Shown piece after piece: positions 10,885 to 21,817 of a stretch of DNA of 64,000 nt. Every line of letters begins with the position of its first letter. Position 1 is the first letter of the stretch. Source of the DNA: Cladocopium goreaui (taxonomy: Eukaryota; Sar; Dinophyceae; Suessiales; Symbiodiniaceae). The stretch is taken from contig CAMXCT020001652.1 of the NCBI GenBank assembly GCA_947184155.2, positions 36,001-100,000 on the forward strand. The letters are read 5' to 3'. Position numbers and translations under genes: made by a program. Below the pieces are notes generated by a model. It ran no database searches. It was not told the origin of the DNA and saw nothing but the letters and a program-made list of their open reading frames with translations.

Positions 10885-11055
10885 TGTTTTTGTGGGCTGT
10901 GCCTGATGTCACTGAGGTGACTAAGGATTGCAGAGGACCGCCGGCCCCAACATCACACACACACACACCCGCCACCGTGACTTCCTCCCTCCCTTCGCAT
11001 CTGGAGGTTGGTTTGTCCCTGAATTCGTTTGTTGTTTTGTTTGTCTTGGCTGTTC
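10885..11055 (+). repeat. Dispersed repeat, copy 2 (partner at 7640-7800)
   Basis: Same order of words as copy 1: GATTGCAGAGGACCGCCGGC, a CA run, CCGCCACCGTGACTTCC, then TTGGTTTGTCCCTGAATTCG. It is direct relative to copy 1, whereas the neighbouring tandem repeat and helicase pieces are inverted. The region was therefore assembled by more than one event. Confidence 0.8.
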
Positions 11056-11059
11056 TGTT

Positions 11060-12340
11060 GCCTCGTCCCTCTGGCACGTCTGTCTTGTTTTGTAAGGGGA
11101 GTAGGATTTAGCCGGCCGGAGCCATGGACCAGGCTGCACTGCAGCAAGTTACACTGGCGCGACCCAGTGGCACTCTCTGTGGGACAGCCCGGGGCGCCCG
11201 TGAGCAGCAAAGCCTGCGCACATGGATCGGATGTTCTTCTTCGGAGTCGGTGGTATCCAGCTGACCCACTCGGTGGGTGAGTGGAAGCTTATTCTGGATT
11301 TCTAGCTGAACCCCGTGGCTGCGACGATGCAATGCACTGCAGGTATGGTACTGAGACGAAGACGCTCGGGAAGCACCTGAACAGTTCTGCAGGATATTTT
11401 CCAACTTGGCGCCCTGTGACTAATGCACGTTTGAGAATTTGCTTTCCAGTTGCGGCCGCAGGCCGGTCATGACACAATGTTTTGCTGACTCTGCATGTTG
11501 TGACAGGATTTTTCTCCCCTTCAACCTGGTACGGTATTCATGTCTGCCCAGTGATGAACTTGGTGAGTGACGGATTTTGGCTGGTCACCTACCTTGCCCT
11601 ATGTGACCGTCCTAGCCACTGCCACGGAGCTGCTCCCCGTAAGGTTGGCGGTACAATTGCAATTTGGCTGCTAACAATTTGCTCTTCCTGCTCCTGAACC
11701 CACCGTTCGGTTCACGGCAAACGCATTTCGTCTTGAACCGAACACCTGAGCAAGAACTTGTGAGAGGACTCTGAGAGGCTAGAATGCAATGGTGTACAGC
11801 TAATGCTTTCCCTTGTTGTCTGTCAGCAACAACAATTCAGAAGCGTGTTTCACTTTCTGGGCAGCAACCAATTCGTTTAGTGCATCTTTTTGTGAGTTGC
11901 GACACAGTGGCTTTTCACCACTGTGTCCTTGGCAATCTTGGTTGTGGTTGTTTTTGTTGGGCCCTGCCCCGTTCGCTTTTTGCTTTGTTTCTCTGCTGGA
12001 TGGCGAAGCGCATATCTGGCTGGGGGATCTGCGTTGCGCCCTTTGCGGTTTGTGTTTGTTGTTTTTTGTGCTTTTGATTTGCCAACCTACATGACCACAG
12101 GTGTCCATGTAGATGTTATTTTAACCTGCTTCTTCTCATGTAAGGACCGAGCCTCAGAGCGTTATCGGCCATACCAGAGGAAAAAAAAAAGCTCTCTGTG
12201 GACCTTAGTCACCTTAGTTTCCTGCGGAGGCTGTGGTGCGCCTCTCTGAGAAGTAAGAAAGGAAGGTAACTATTTTGCTGGCCCAACTCGCCAAAAACCA
12301 CGCCAAGAGCGCTGAAACACCGCTAGTGAGGCTAATGGTC
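11060..12340. other. No supported gene; one short frame of note
   Basis: An ATG at 11124 in a good context (GCCATGG) opens a 52-codon frame starting MDQAALQQVTLARPSGT. It has no family resemblance and lacks other coding support. The rest is intergenic in character, with a T-rich block at about 11920-12080. Confidence 0.4.
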
Positions 12341-12342
12341 GC

Positions 12343-13287
12343 TCATCTGGTTGAGTGGGCACCGACACCTTGACTGGTCCTAGGCGCACGATTTCGATTG
12401 ATAGGTGCCGTGTCGGTGGCTGCCTCGATGAGTTCTGACAAGATAGGGCGGAACCTATAAGATGCATACAGTTTGCACTCAGTTTCAGGCGTGGCCAATG
12501 TAGCTGCATTCCTCGTTAGGGAGCAGATGTACTCGGCAAGTTTCTCTGCCACGCGGATCGTAAAACTTCGCCACTCCTTGGAACGTACTGAGAATATCGT
12601 CGGAAGAGTCAATTTGGCCTGAAGCCACGATGCCGGCAGCGCAACAAGACTAGCAGGTGTAAAGAAGATATTGAAGGGGCTGCACTTTGGCCATCATAGT
12701 ATCAAGCTTTTCAGCTCGTGCTGCCCCTGCCCTGTTGCCACCCATGTACCAGTGTGAGGATCTCGACCCACTCGCCTAACCTGCGCAATGTCAGAGTTGT
12801 CATCTTGGCACGCATTGGGCCAAAGCCGAGCGATAATGTCAGAGAGTCTCGCAGGTGCCAGGTAGTCTCCTGCTTGATTAAGCGCACGCAGGCCAAGTGG
12901 CCGCTGGAGCAGTTTCTTCCGGTTAGCTGCTGCCGCTCGACCCTTCGATAATCCTCCAGGAGTTTGTCTGTGGTCGCCGACGAAGACAATCAGTGCGGGC
13001 TGCTGGATAGCTGCCAGCGAGGCAATTTCATGGTAGTTGCCATACTGCTGGCTTTCCTCCATGAAGGCGAACCACACTTTGGATAACCAGAGGTTAAACG
13101 TAGAGTATCTCATAGTTAATTCAGCCGTAGCAGATCCACCAGTGGCAATGAGTATCCGTTTTTGCGCAATAATGCGATTCCGGTCACTACAGCGAACATC
13201 CATCCATGTCGCATAAGCCTCGCCTTTACCTTCCTCAAGGAGACGGCCAAAATATGGTTGGGTCGGCGGGCGCCGGGCGCAGGTCAC
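12343..13287 (-). pseudogene. SF1 (UPF1/DNA2/NAM7-like) helicase remnant
   Basis: On the minus strand a frame of 198 codons (13287 to 12694) ends at a TGA and resumes in the same frame to 12343. It carries helicase signatures: RILIATGGSATAEL, the motif II-like FMEESQQYG (about 13040-13066) and the clear motif III VFVGDHRQTPGGLSKG (about 12950-12990). The downstream part includes ALPASWLQAKLTLPT and SFTIRVAEKLAEY. Around 12690-12730 a neighbouring frame reads AARAEKLDTMMAKVQP, which is what the related copy at 6.7 kb has, so a frameshift as well as the stop is likely. Walker A (motif I) is absent, as are the later RecA2 motifs. SF1 helicases of this group unwind RNA or DNA using ATP; this copy is truncated at both ends and almost certainly dead. 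The expected acidic pair of motif II is altered. Confidence 0.7.
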
Positions 13288-13773
13288 AGATTTGATCTGC
13301 TAGTGCCTTTGCAGCAACGTTCTCCTTCGAAAGCAAAACCAAAGCAGCAAAAAGAAACAACAGCAAACTAAACAAAAACAACCCAAACCAAAAACACACA
13401 AACGAACAAAAACCAAAAACAGTAGTGAGGTGAAAAAGGCCCATCAGCACAATTATGGGACAATGGCTTTGCATCATGCGAGGATTGGTATGGCGAGAAA
13501 AAAAACGAACAAGGAACATAATGTTGACCGCCATACAGGAGATGTGAGAAAAAGCAACAGATGTGAGAAAAAGCAACACAGCACTGTGCGGAAACCAGGG
13601 CATAATAAATTCTCACATGTCACGGGCAATCCTGAGACCAGCAATGACACCGTCACGTGGCCACAGAAAAGGTGAAACGAAGTGTGAAAACAGGGCATGG
13701 TGACCGCGTAGAGTGTGCCCAACACATGTCCAGGAAGGATCCGAAGACTAAAACGAACAGTACCCTTCACCTT

Positions 13774-14450
13774 CAGAAGGCTTGAAGGGGGGCTTGAAGG
13801 GGGGCCCTTCTCAAGGGGGGCTTGAAGGGGGCTTCACCTTTGTGAAGCCTTCAAGGGCTTGAAGGGGGCTTCAAGGGGGCTTGAGAAGGGCTTCAAGGGA
13901 GCTTCAAGGGAGCTTCAAGGGGGCTTCAAAAACACGAGGACCAGGCAAATGTTGCTTCCACTGCTCTTCGTGCAACTATTTCATGTCGAGGCCGCTTTTG
14001 TAGCTACTAGTTGTGAAAAGAATTTGGCATTTCCAGTGGGATAAACAAAACCACTTACGTAGAGTGGTGCTTCTCCCAGTTGGGCTGTGCACAAGTGGGG
14101 GCTTGAGAAGGGCTTGAAGGGGGCTTGAAGGTGAAGGCTTCGAAGAGAGCTTGAAAGGGGGCTTGAAGGGGGCTTGAAGGCTTCAAGTTGGCTGTCAGAA
14201 GGATTTCAGAGGGCTTCAAAGGGGGCTTTCAAGGGGGGTTACAGTGAGGCTCTCACGCGGGGCTTGAAGGGGGCTTTAGAAGGGTTTCAGGGGCTTTGAG
14301 AAGGGCTTGAAGGGGGCTTCAAGGTGAAGAGGGCTTCAAGGCGGCTTGGTGGGGGCTTCAGAAGGGCTTCAGAGGGCTTCAAGGGGGCTTCGGAAAGGTT
14401 TGAAGGCGGTTTGAGCAAGGTTCGAAAGGTACTTGAGAAAGGCTTTTGAG
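13774..14450. repeat. Minisatellite built from GGGCTTCAAGGGGGCTTGAAG-like units
   Basis: About 680 bp consist of irregular repeats of GGGCTTGAAGGGGG and GGGCTTCAAGGGGG. The unit contains CTTCAAG/CTTGAAG in both orientations, so local hairpins are possible. A unique segment (about 13928-14090) interrupts the array. No coding capacity is inferred. Confidence 0.85.
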
Positions 14451-14534
14451 AGAGTTGCGCCGCCTGATCACTTGCGCCTCAAACCGATCACTTGCGCCTC
14501 CAATAGCACCCCCCAGCCTACTCACTTGCGCCCC

Positions 14535-15100
14535 CCTCCCTGCCTTCCACAATGCCATGCTCTAAATTCTGAATTTTTATTTAAACTTCCCCCCCCCTTG
14601 CCTTCCACAATGCCATGATCTAAATTCTGAGTTTTTATTTAAACTTCCCCTCCCCCTTGCCTTCCACAATGCCACGATCTAAAATCGAATCCTTTATTTA
14701 AACTTTTCCCTCCCTTGCCTTCCACAGTGCCATGATCTAGATTTTAAGTCTTTATTTAAACTTCCCCCCCTTGCCTTCCACAATGCCATGATCTAAAATC
14801 GAATTCTTTATTTAAACTTTCCCCCCCTTGCCTTCCACAATGCCATGATCTAAAACCTACCTCTTTATTTAAACTTCCTTTCCCTTGCTATTCACAATGC
14901 CATAATCTAAAATCTAACTCTTTATTTAAACTTCCCCCCCCTTGCCTTCCACTATGCCATGATCTAAAACCAAACTCTTTATTCAAACTTCCCCTCCTTG
15001 CCTTCCAGAATGCCATGATCTAAAATCTAATTCTTGATTTAAATTTCCCCCCTTGCCTTCCACAATGGCATGATCTAAATTCAAACTCTTTATTTAAGGA
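14535..15100. repeat. Satellite of about 58 bp, ten copies
   Basis: Each unit reads CTTGCCTTCCACAATGCCATG, then ATCTAAA, a variable part, TCTTTATTTAAACTT and a C-run. Units start near 14537, 14597, 14656, 14715, 14770, 14826, 14884, 14940, 14997 and 15053. A shorter motif, CACTTGCGCCT, is repeated just upstream (14470-14530). Confidence 0.9.
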
Positions 15101-15179
15101 CTACGACCATGCTACAAGGATGGGCCATATTTTCTTTCCATGCTTGTTCTGAGAATATATCTTTTGGCAGCTTGGACGA

Positions 15180-15870
15180 GATAAATAGCTTACAGCTTTC
15201 GCCAGGTCGTTCATCATGCCGGTAAGCCAGTTACACATTGACAAATTCAATTAATTAACGCAAAGACGTCATCCATCTTCACAAAGGTGGGCTTCAAAAG
15301 TTAAACTGAAGTAGGACCAGTACATAGTCCAATTAGCTGTCACGATGCCAACAGAAAAAACACAAACAAAACAACAACAAAACAAACAAACAACCAAAAC
15401 CAAAAGACACAAAAAAAAAAACAACCACAAAAACACCAAAAACACCGCCTGAAAGGTCCCTGGCGGTTCCATTTTTGGGACCCTGTTTAGGTTCATTTTT
15501 GTTTTTTTTGCAGCAGAGTTAAGCGCACTTTTTTGGGTTCAAGTGAAACTTGTGGCTATGGCGACCGGATCAATGTGCTTGCTCAAATAAACGTAGTTGT
15601 AATTTCTTGTTTGTTGCACGGGATGGCTTTTGCTGTTTGATTTTGCGATTTTGCAGTCTCATTTTTGGTACCGTAAGACAGTCCCAAAAAATGGGACCGT
15701 GAAAATGATTTTCTTTTGTTTTTTTTAGAAAACTGCGCATTGCAGTCCTAAAAATGGGACCGCCTCAGGTTATTTTTTTTTGATTTTTTTTGCGGCAGGG
15801 TTAAGCGCAATATTTGGGATTCAAGTGAAACTTTGTGGCTTTGTGGCGACCGGAAGGGCAAGTGTACTTC
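15180..15870. repeat. Decayed relative of the 1-kb TIR element plus a local direct repeat
   Basis: The stretch 15180-15350 aligns loosely with the interior of the TIR element at 8040-8210 (CGGTAAGCCAGTTACACATT versus CGGAAAGCCAGTTGCATATT). Further on, GTTAAGCGCA followed by TTTGGGxTTCAAGTGAAACTT and GGCGACCGGA occurs twice (15518-15575 and 15798-15855). An A/C-rich low-complexity run lies at 15350-15445. No gene is seen. Confidence 0.5.
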
Positions 15871-16138
15871 AGTTGCGATCATGCCAAGCAATCTTCAGAC
15901 AGTCGTTTCTGACCTAGCGCCCAGCGGTTCATTTCGAAGCTCTGGATCATCGTCATCTTCCGCTACAGAGTCTGAAGATTAGAAACTTTCCAAAAACACC
16001 TTCCAGGCGAAACAGAGCGACCTACTTTTAAAGCAAAATCACATTGTAAATGCACCAAAAACGAATCAAACATACACACCGTCAAAGTTTTTCCCGGCAA
16101 GAGACTCCGAACAGCGTGCAGGAGTGGGAGGATAATGT

Positions 16139-16419
16139 ATGACAATATTGATGTTGATGTTGATGTTGATGTCGATGTTGATGTTGATGTTGGTGATGAT
16201 GATGATGACGACGATGATGATGATGATGATTGTGATGATAATGATGTTAATGTTGCGGACGATGATGTTGGTGATGATGATGATGACGACGATGATGATG
16301 ATGATGATTGTGATGATAATGATGTTAATGTTGCGGACGATGATGTTGAGGATGATGATGTTGAGGATGATGATGTTGAGGATGGTTAGGCGCAGGTGAT
16401 GATGTTGAGAATGATGAGG

Positions 16420-16467
<48 letters not shown>

Positions 16468-16780
16468 CTGATGATGATGATGATGATGATGTTGAGGATG
16501 ATGATGTTGAGCAGGATGAGGAGGACGAGGATCGTGAATTGGAGAATGATACGGTGGAGGACGATGATGTTGCGAAGGAGGAGGATGATGATGTTGAGGA
16601 TGATAATGTTACGGATGATGAAAAGGATGATAATGTTGATGTTGCGGAAGATGAGGTAGAGGTTGATGATGTTGCAGATGATGAGGTCAAGGGGTAGGAA
16701 GATGATGATGTTCAGAATGATGATGTAAAGAAGGAAGAAAATGATGATGTTGACGATGATGATGTTGAGGAGGAGGACCG
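16139..16780. repeat. GAT/GTT trinucleotide microsatellite with internal duplication
   Basis: About 640 bp are dominated by GATGATGAT with interspersed GTT. A 69-bp segment (GGTGATGATGATGATGACG through AATGTTGCGGAC) is duplicated back to back around 16191-16339. It opens poly-Asp, poly-Met and poly-Ser frames in every phase; these are composition artefacts. Confidence 0.9.
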
Positions 16781-16784
16781 ATCC

Positions 16785-17190
16785 CAAGACCGGGACCCAC
16801 ACTTTGTGCAAACCTGCGCAGTTGAAATGCATTTGGCCGTCGCACAAAAGCCATTTCGAGCGAAAATTTATAGGTAAAATGTTGAAGACCAACACCGGGG
16901 ACGTCGAAATGCATTTGGACATAGCGCAAAAAATACTTTAGGCGAAAATTTACAGGTAAAAAGGTCAGGGCCAGGATCGCATCCCACACTCTGTGCGATC
17001 CTGCGCAATTGAAATGCATTTGAACATGTCAAAGAAGCCACCTCATTTTTTTTCACGGAAAATGCCGCGCGCGAGACGGAAACAAAACCCACGGGGCAGA
17101 CTTTGTGCGAGCCTGCGCGGTCGAGACGGACATGGATATGTCACAAGAACGATGTTATGCGGAAATTTATAGGGAAAATGGCGCGCCCCC
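16785..17190. repeat. Diverged tandem repeat, about 3-4 units
   Basis: The words CACTTTGTGCxAxCCTGCGC, GAAATGCATTTG and AAAATTTATAGG recur in the same order near 16800, 16905, 16995 and 17100. The unit is about 100-110 bp. Overlapping minus-strand frames echo the repeat and are not treated as genes. Confidence 0.6.
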
Positions 17191-17305
17191 GAGTGAGCAC
17201 CTCGATCAAGCACCGGCCTTAACCCCTACCGTAAGAACTCTTCAGTGTGGACACGTTGTTTAGGGAAATGCCCATGGGAACAGATGCATTTAAAAGGGGA
17301 CGTTC

Positions 17306-17805
17306 TTCATGCGAGTTCGGTTTCTAGCTGGTTTTCCCTTCAGTTTGTGGGTGTGGATGTCGCCAAGTTTCGAGCGCTGGCCGTTCAGCTTTGGTCTTGT
17401 TGTTGGTGCTCAGCATGTTGGGCGTGGTTTGGTTGTGCTCGCGTGATGTTTTCAGTCGCCAGTGTTTGGTTCTGTAGCAGCTGGTTGATGCTTGTTTTGC
17501 GCTAAAACTTTGCTTGGCGACTGGTGTGGTTTTCCAATTCGGTTACGTTGACAGGTCGGTGGATTGTTGGGTTGACAGGTCGGTGGATTGTTGGATCATG
17601 CAGGTGGTGTTTGTGGGTTGTCGGATGTTGCTGATTGGATTTAGAGCGTTGGTTGAGTTTGTTCGTTTGGTTGCTAGGTCGGCACGGCCTTTGATTGTAG
17701 CCGCTTTTTTGTTTTTGTTTTGGTTCGTTTCTTCTTCGACCGTTTACTGTGTGTTTTTACAGGAAGGTTTCGCCTTTGCAGAAGGCCCCCCTGCCAGAAA
17801 GTACC
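17306..17805 (+). repeat. 500-bp direct duplication, copy 1
   Basis: The block starts TTCATGCGAG, contains two adjacent copies of TGACAGGTCGGTGGATTGTTG (17551-17596) and ends near CCAGAAAGTACC. It is repeated almost unchanged at 18515-19020. Downstream of copy 1 there are about three diverged units containing ACxGCTTTTACxTGTGTxxT and GAAGGTCCC (17806-17970). The open frame inside is shared by both copies only because the DNA is duplicated. Confidence 0.85.
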
Positions 17806-18514
17806 GTTTTATGTGTTTTTTACCACAAGTTCCGCAAAACCATTTTCAAGGTCCCTATAGAAGGTCGTGCTTTCACATGTGTATTCACACGGAAGGTCCC
17901 GACAAGGTCCCAAGAAGGCACCGCTTTTACGCGTGTTGTTCCACAGAAGGTCTGCCTGAGCGGACGTTTTTGGTGGTAGTTTCATGTCGATCTGTTCATA
18001 TGAATTTTTGAATTTTTAAATGCACACGTACCATATGACCATGTGATTTATATAAGTTGTATTACTTGGTAGAGAGCAAACAATGTGTTGTCCAAATCAC
18101 ATTGCCAAATGGTTTGGCCATTTTGACTCAAATTTTGAGTCTTAGACTGCTTCAACTGCCTAGGCCTGTGGTACATGAAAAAAAACAACAGGAAACCACA
18201 AAAAATCTAAACATTTCTTAACAGGTGGAAACTGCATGAGTATGTGAGATGTTCCGGCAAATCCGCTGTGGGAGATTACAGTAACTTAACCAAAATGACA
18301 GCAGAAGGAACGCCGGAGTGGATACAACCAGTGTGGGTGTGCAAACTCATCCCATGGACTTCTAAGGATTCCCTGTCCTAATGCATGTTCGCTACACCAA
18401 TAGTGTAACATGGGTGGCCCACATTCTCGGTAAGAAAAGGTTTCCAAAATCAACCTTTTTGACCTTGGAAAAAAAAAGTGTAGCTACAAATTCCATGGCA
18501 TACTGGGGAGGCCT

Positions 18515-19020
18515 TTCATGCGGGCCCGGTTTCTAGCTGGTTTTTGGCCCTCATTTTGGAGGTGTGAATGTCGCCAAATTTTAAGCGCTGGCCGTTTCAG
18601 CTTTGGTCTTGTTGTTAGTGTTCAGCATGTTGGGCGTGGTTTGGGTGTGCTCGCGTGATGTTTTCAGTCGCCAGTGTTTGGTTCTGTAGCAGCTGGTTGA
18701 TGCTTGTTTTGCGCTAAAACTTTGCTTGGCGACTGGTGTGGTTTTCCAATTCGGTTACGTTGACAGGTCGGTGGATTGTTGGGTTGACAGGTCGGTGGAT
18801 TGTTGGATCATGCAGGTGGTGTTTGTGGGTTTTCGGATGTTGCTGATTGGATTTAGAGCGTTGGTTGAGTTTGTTCGTTTGGTTGCTAGGTCGGCACGGC
18901 CTTTGATTGTAGCCGCGTTTTGTTTTTGTTTTGGTTCGTTTCTTCTTCGACCGTTTACTGTGTGTTTTTACAGGAAGGTTTCGCAAAGGCTTGCAGAAGG
19001 CCCCCATGCCAGAAGGTACC
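18515..19020 (+). repeat. 500-bp direct duplication, copy 2
   Basis: This is the second copy of 17306-17805, including the internal 24-bp tandem. It differs by scattered substitutions and a few indels, for example TTTCGCAAAGGC versus TTTCGCC near the right end. The 709 bp between the copies contain no gene. Terminal repeats of a small retroelement are possible, but I see no target duplication or primer site. Confidence 0.8.
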
Positions 19021-20178
19021 ACCCTGCCCAGGGTTGGATGGGTCGGGGAAGTCCTGTGGCACATGAATTTGGAGTTTTACCTGCTTGTCGGATTCCCAGA
19101 AAATGAACAACATTGGTTTGTGGTTTCGGGGGAAAACATACATTGCAACATCGCAGAAAGTATATTTCATTAAACACATCACACAAATTCATGAAAAAAA
19201 ATGCCGATTTGGGATTCCAAAAAATATAGCAGTATGTGCTGCGGTGGTTTTGATGAACAGTTTCTTGACTTCTTGATTCAAACAAAACAACATTTTTCAA
19301 AAACTGACAATCATGATGCTTGACCGTGCCATTTTCAGCCTTCGCTTTGTGCGTCTGCATTGGGTGTTTTTGCATGGCTAACACCCACGGGCGATTTTGT
19401 TTCGAGATATTCGTATATTTTTTGACATCATTTGCAAATTGGCCCTTTAGCATCCTTTTGCAAAATTGCAAAGTGTAAACAATCAAACGGCATTCTCGCA
19501 GTTGACGAAAAATAACCCCTCCATCAGTGGAGACCTTCAAACAAACATGTCATGTCAGTGTTCAGAAATACAATGTTGCAAGAAATGTTGCAAGCAACCA
19601 GACTGCTGACGATGAACACCACCGGTGGCATGTAGTGATGGAAAACCATTGTCATGGTCAGTCCCTCGGGTCAAAACAAAGCGTTTGGATTTTGTTTAGA
19701 ATGAACATTCTTTTTTGATGACTTTTCTTGTTCAAATTGGGAAAATTTGGATCAGTGCATTGAATCAGGTTAAAACTGATGCCAGAAAAACTGATTTGAA
19801 ACAAACTGGGATGTTACCAAGTTGGATCCCCACTATTTATTTGCTGAATTTCAGGCCGTGGGCCCACAAATCTCTCCACAATTGAGTCTTTCCGTCCCTC
19901 GACTGGGACCTGAAGCCCGGATTCCTGGTGGCAGCAGTTTTGTTTTTGTTTCTTCTCACGATGCAATGGGTCTCGATTGATGGATTGAATAGAAGGAATT
20001 ATTACTTTGAACATCTTTGAACCACATCACCAGTTTATCACCATTTTTCACCATTTCTCACCATTTCTCACGGAATGACACCATGATTCGATGCCTGACA
20101 GACTGCAGGCTTCAAAGGTTGCGGTGAACGGCCCGGTTCAGTGGGGCGCCCGGGTGGATCCGATAAGATGGGGCTGGT
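19021..20178. other. Stretch with no recognisable gene
   Basis: Only short frames in conflicting phases occur here. Three TTTCACCATT-type words sit in tandem near 20040-20070. No terminal repeats or RNA genes are seen. Confidence 0.6.
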
Positions 20179-20182
20179 ATTT

Positions 20183-20286
20183 GGAGGTTTCCTAAAATGG
20201 AGATTACCCCAGGTCACCATAGGGTTTCGCCACTAAAATGGTCAAATCTTAGATGATTTGGGGTACCCCTATTTTAGGAAACCCCG
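20183..20286. mobile_element. MITE, about 104 bp, copy 1
   Basis: GGAGGTTTCCTAAAATGGAG...TACCCC on the left faces GGGGTACCCCTATTTTAGGAAACC on the right. The element is flanked on both sides by ATTT (20179-20182 and 20287-20290), a candidate 4-bp target duplication. Related copies lie at 37591-37698, 48241-48350 and 60278-60382, and half a copy at 38522-38550. Confidence 0.7.
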
Positions 20287-20587
20287 ATTTGGATTTCTTC
20301 GTATGTTTGTTTTGTGAGTGAACAACTGTTTCCATTTTGCAGAGCGGGTAAAGAAAGATGGATGACAATGAAATTTCATGACGTTTCATTGAAGTTATGT
20401 TGGGATCCATATCACTTTCACATACTTTCACTAAATTGTGGTCGTTTCTCTTTGTACCATGCCCAACACTTGAGGTATCTTGACGTGGGGTTGTTTGTTT
20501 CGCCATGTGTAAGGTTTGTGGCTTGCGCTGCGGCTGAGGTCCCCTCGGGCACAGGCGTGCTCGCCGGCGCAGCGCTACCCTGTGGCC

Positions 20588-21027
20588 ATGGCACCGGCAC
20601 CAGCGGCACCAGCGGCACCGCTGCGTGCGCGGCGCAGCAAGGTGTCCTTCGAACGGCCCGTGGCCCCGCTACGGTCGGGCGAAATGAGCCCGGCCGACTG
20701 GTCCGGGTCACTGCGAAGGGGCCAGGGACCACTGAAGCCGGTGAAACCGGAGCCGCCACGGAGCAGGTCCCTGAGCGATTTGGCGCAACACCTGGGATTG
20801 GAGGAGGTGGAACTCATGGGATCTCCGAGGGCCACACCGTCCACACCCAGTCGCGTCAAGAGTGTCAAAGCTGCGCAAGCTGCGGCACCCAAGGCACAGA
20901 TGTCTCACGTGTCTCACGTGTCTCCTTTCGGAGCCAAGAGAAGACAATCCCCTCGCCCGTATGGGCCACGTGCTGATCGCGATCTGTGGGAGCTGGAAGC
21001 CCTTCAGCCTTCTGCGGAGCCCTCGGG
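20588..21027 (+). CDS. Probable exon, basic Pro/Ala/Ser-rich protein of unknown function
   Basis: An ATG in a strong context (GGCCATGGC) opens a frame that stays open to 21079 in a GC-rich island quite unlike its AT-rich surroundings. The product begins MAPAPAAPAAPLRARRSKVS and continues with a Pro/Arg-rich stretch, a short helical segment (SLSDLAQHLGLEEVELMG) and a basic tail with a duplicated SHVSHVS. It has no enzyme motif and looks largely disordered. The frame probably ends at a splice donor near 21027, because the composition changes there. It may be the 5' end of a gene continuing into the exons at 21504 and 21756. It could also be the N-terminal part of the RCC1-repeat gene further right, with the LTR element sitting in an intron; that link is speculative. 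Confidence 0.5.
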
Positions 21028-21503
21028 GGTGCCATTTCTGGAGCCTTGTCGTTTCAGTGGGAAGTGTGGAAACTGTTGACTTTGAGTCCTTTCTCTTGGG
21101 GTCTACCACCGGTTGCAAAGCAAGATTCAATGAACGTCTGCAGAATCTGAAGGTTTCAGGTTCCTCACACCAAAGCAGTGAGGGCTGTCGCTCGCTTTCC
21201 TCTTAGGAAACCTCAGAAGCGTCTGAAAGCCTTCCAGACTATACGGGCTACAACTGGCCGGATCCTGAAGTCAGCGCTGATGTTTGCATCCTGAATTTGG
21301 CCCCCAGCACGTACGTATATAGGTATGTTACTGTATTTCGTTCTCTTTTTAGCATGTATTGTAGCCTGGTATCGTAACCTTTTCCCTTCGGCTCTTCGGG
21401 CATCTTCTGGCCTTTTTTTTTTCGATGGCCCAACTTACCGGCCTTCCAGGCCATCGGAACAGTTTGAGCCGCTGGGGTCCATGATCCGATCGCTGGAGTT
21501 TCA

Positions 21504-21605
21504 GGCGCCATGGCTATGGCCATGGCTACACCCTGGGTGAACCAGCCATACCAGCCATACCAGCCATAGCTATCCATAGCTATGCCGCTATGCCCTTTGA
21601 CATTG
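21504..21605 (+). CDS. Probable internal exon, unidentified protein
   Basis: The segment follows a TTTCAG acceptor and ends at a consensus donor (GAG|GTATGT at 21606). One frame runs through to the donor (RHGYGHGYTLGEPAIPAIPA); the other two stop. The repeated CCAGCCATA makes the middle low in complexity. It is assigned to the same hypothetical gene as 20588-21027 on position alone. Confidence 0.4.
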
Positions 21606-21755
21606 AGGTATGTCCACCATCTATACTAACTCCAATTATGTCGACCTGAGAAAACCGCCCCAACAAAGCCAAGGTGCGTCAATTGCGGAAGGCAAAACCA
21701 ATTTTTTGAGCTATCCCTGAAACAACATGACCTCCAATTCCAGCTTTGATTGCAG

Positions 21756-21817
21756 CTTGGAAAACCATCCAGTGGGCTACTCCCCCATACTGGGATTATC
21801 CTCAAACTGTTCATCAG
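21756..21817 (+). CDS. Probable internal exon, unidentified protein
   Basis: A 62-bp segment is bounded by TTGCAG and by CAG|GTGAGT, both good splice signals. In one phase it reads WKTIQWATPPYWDYPQTVHQ; in the phase predicted by the preceding exon it reads LGKPSSGLLPHTGI. Both are open, so the product is uncertain. Confidence 0.4.

Noticed and set aside
16135..16922. Poly-Asp, poly-Met and poly-Ser frames
   Set aside because: Pure consequences of the GAT microsatellite.
17514..19106. Paired 165- and 126-codon frames as a duplicated gene
   Set aside because: They match because the DNA is duplicated; they diverge after the duplicated segment, start in a non-ATG context and have no family resemblance.
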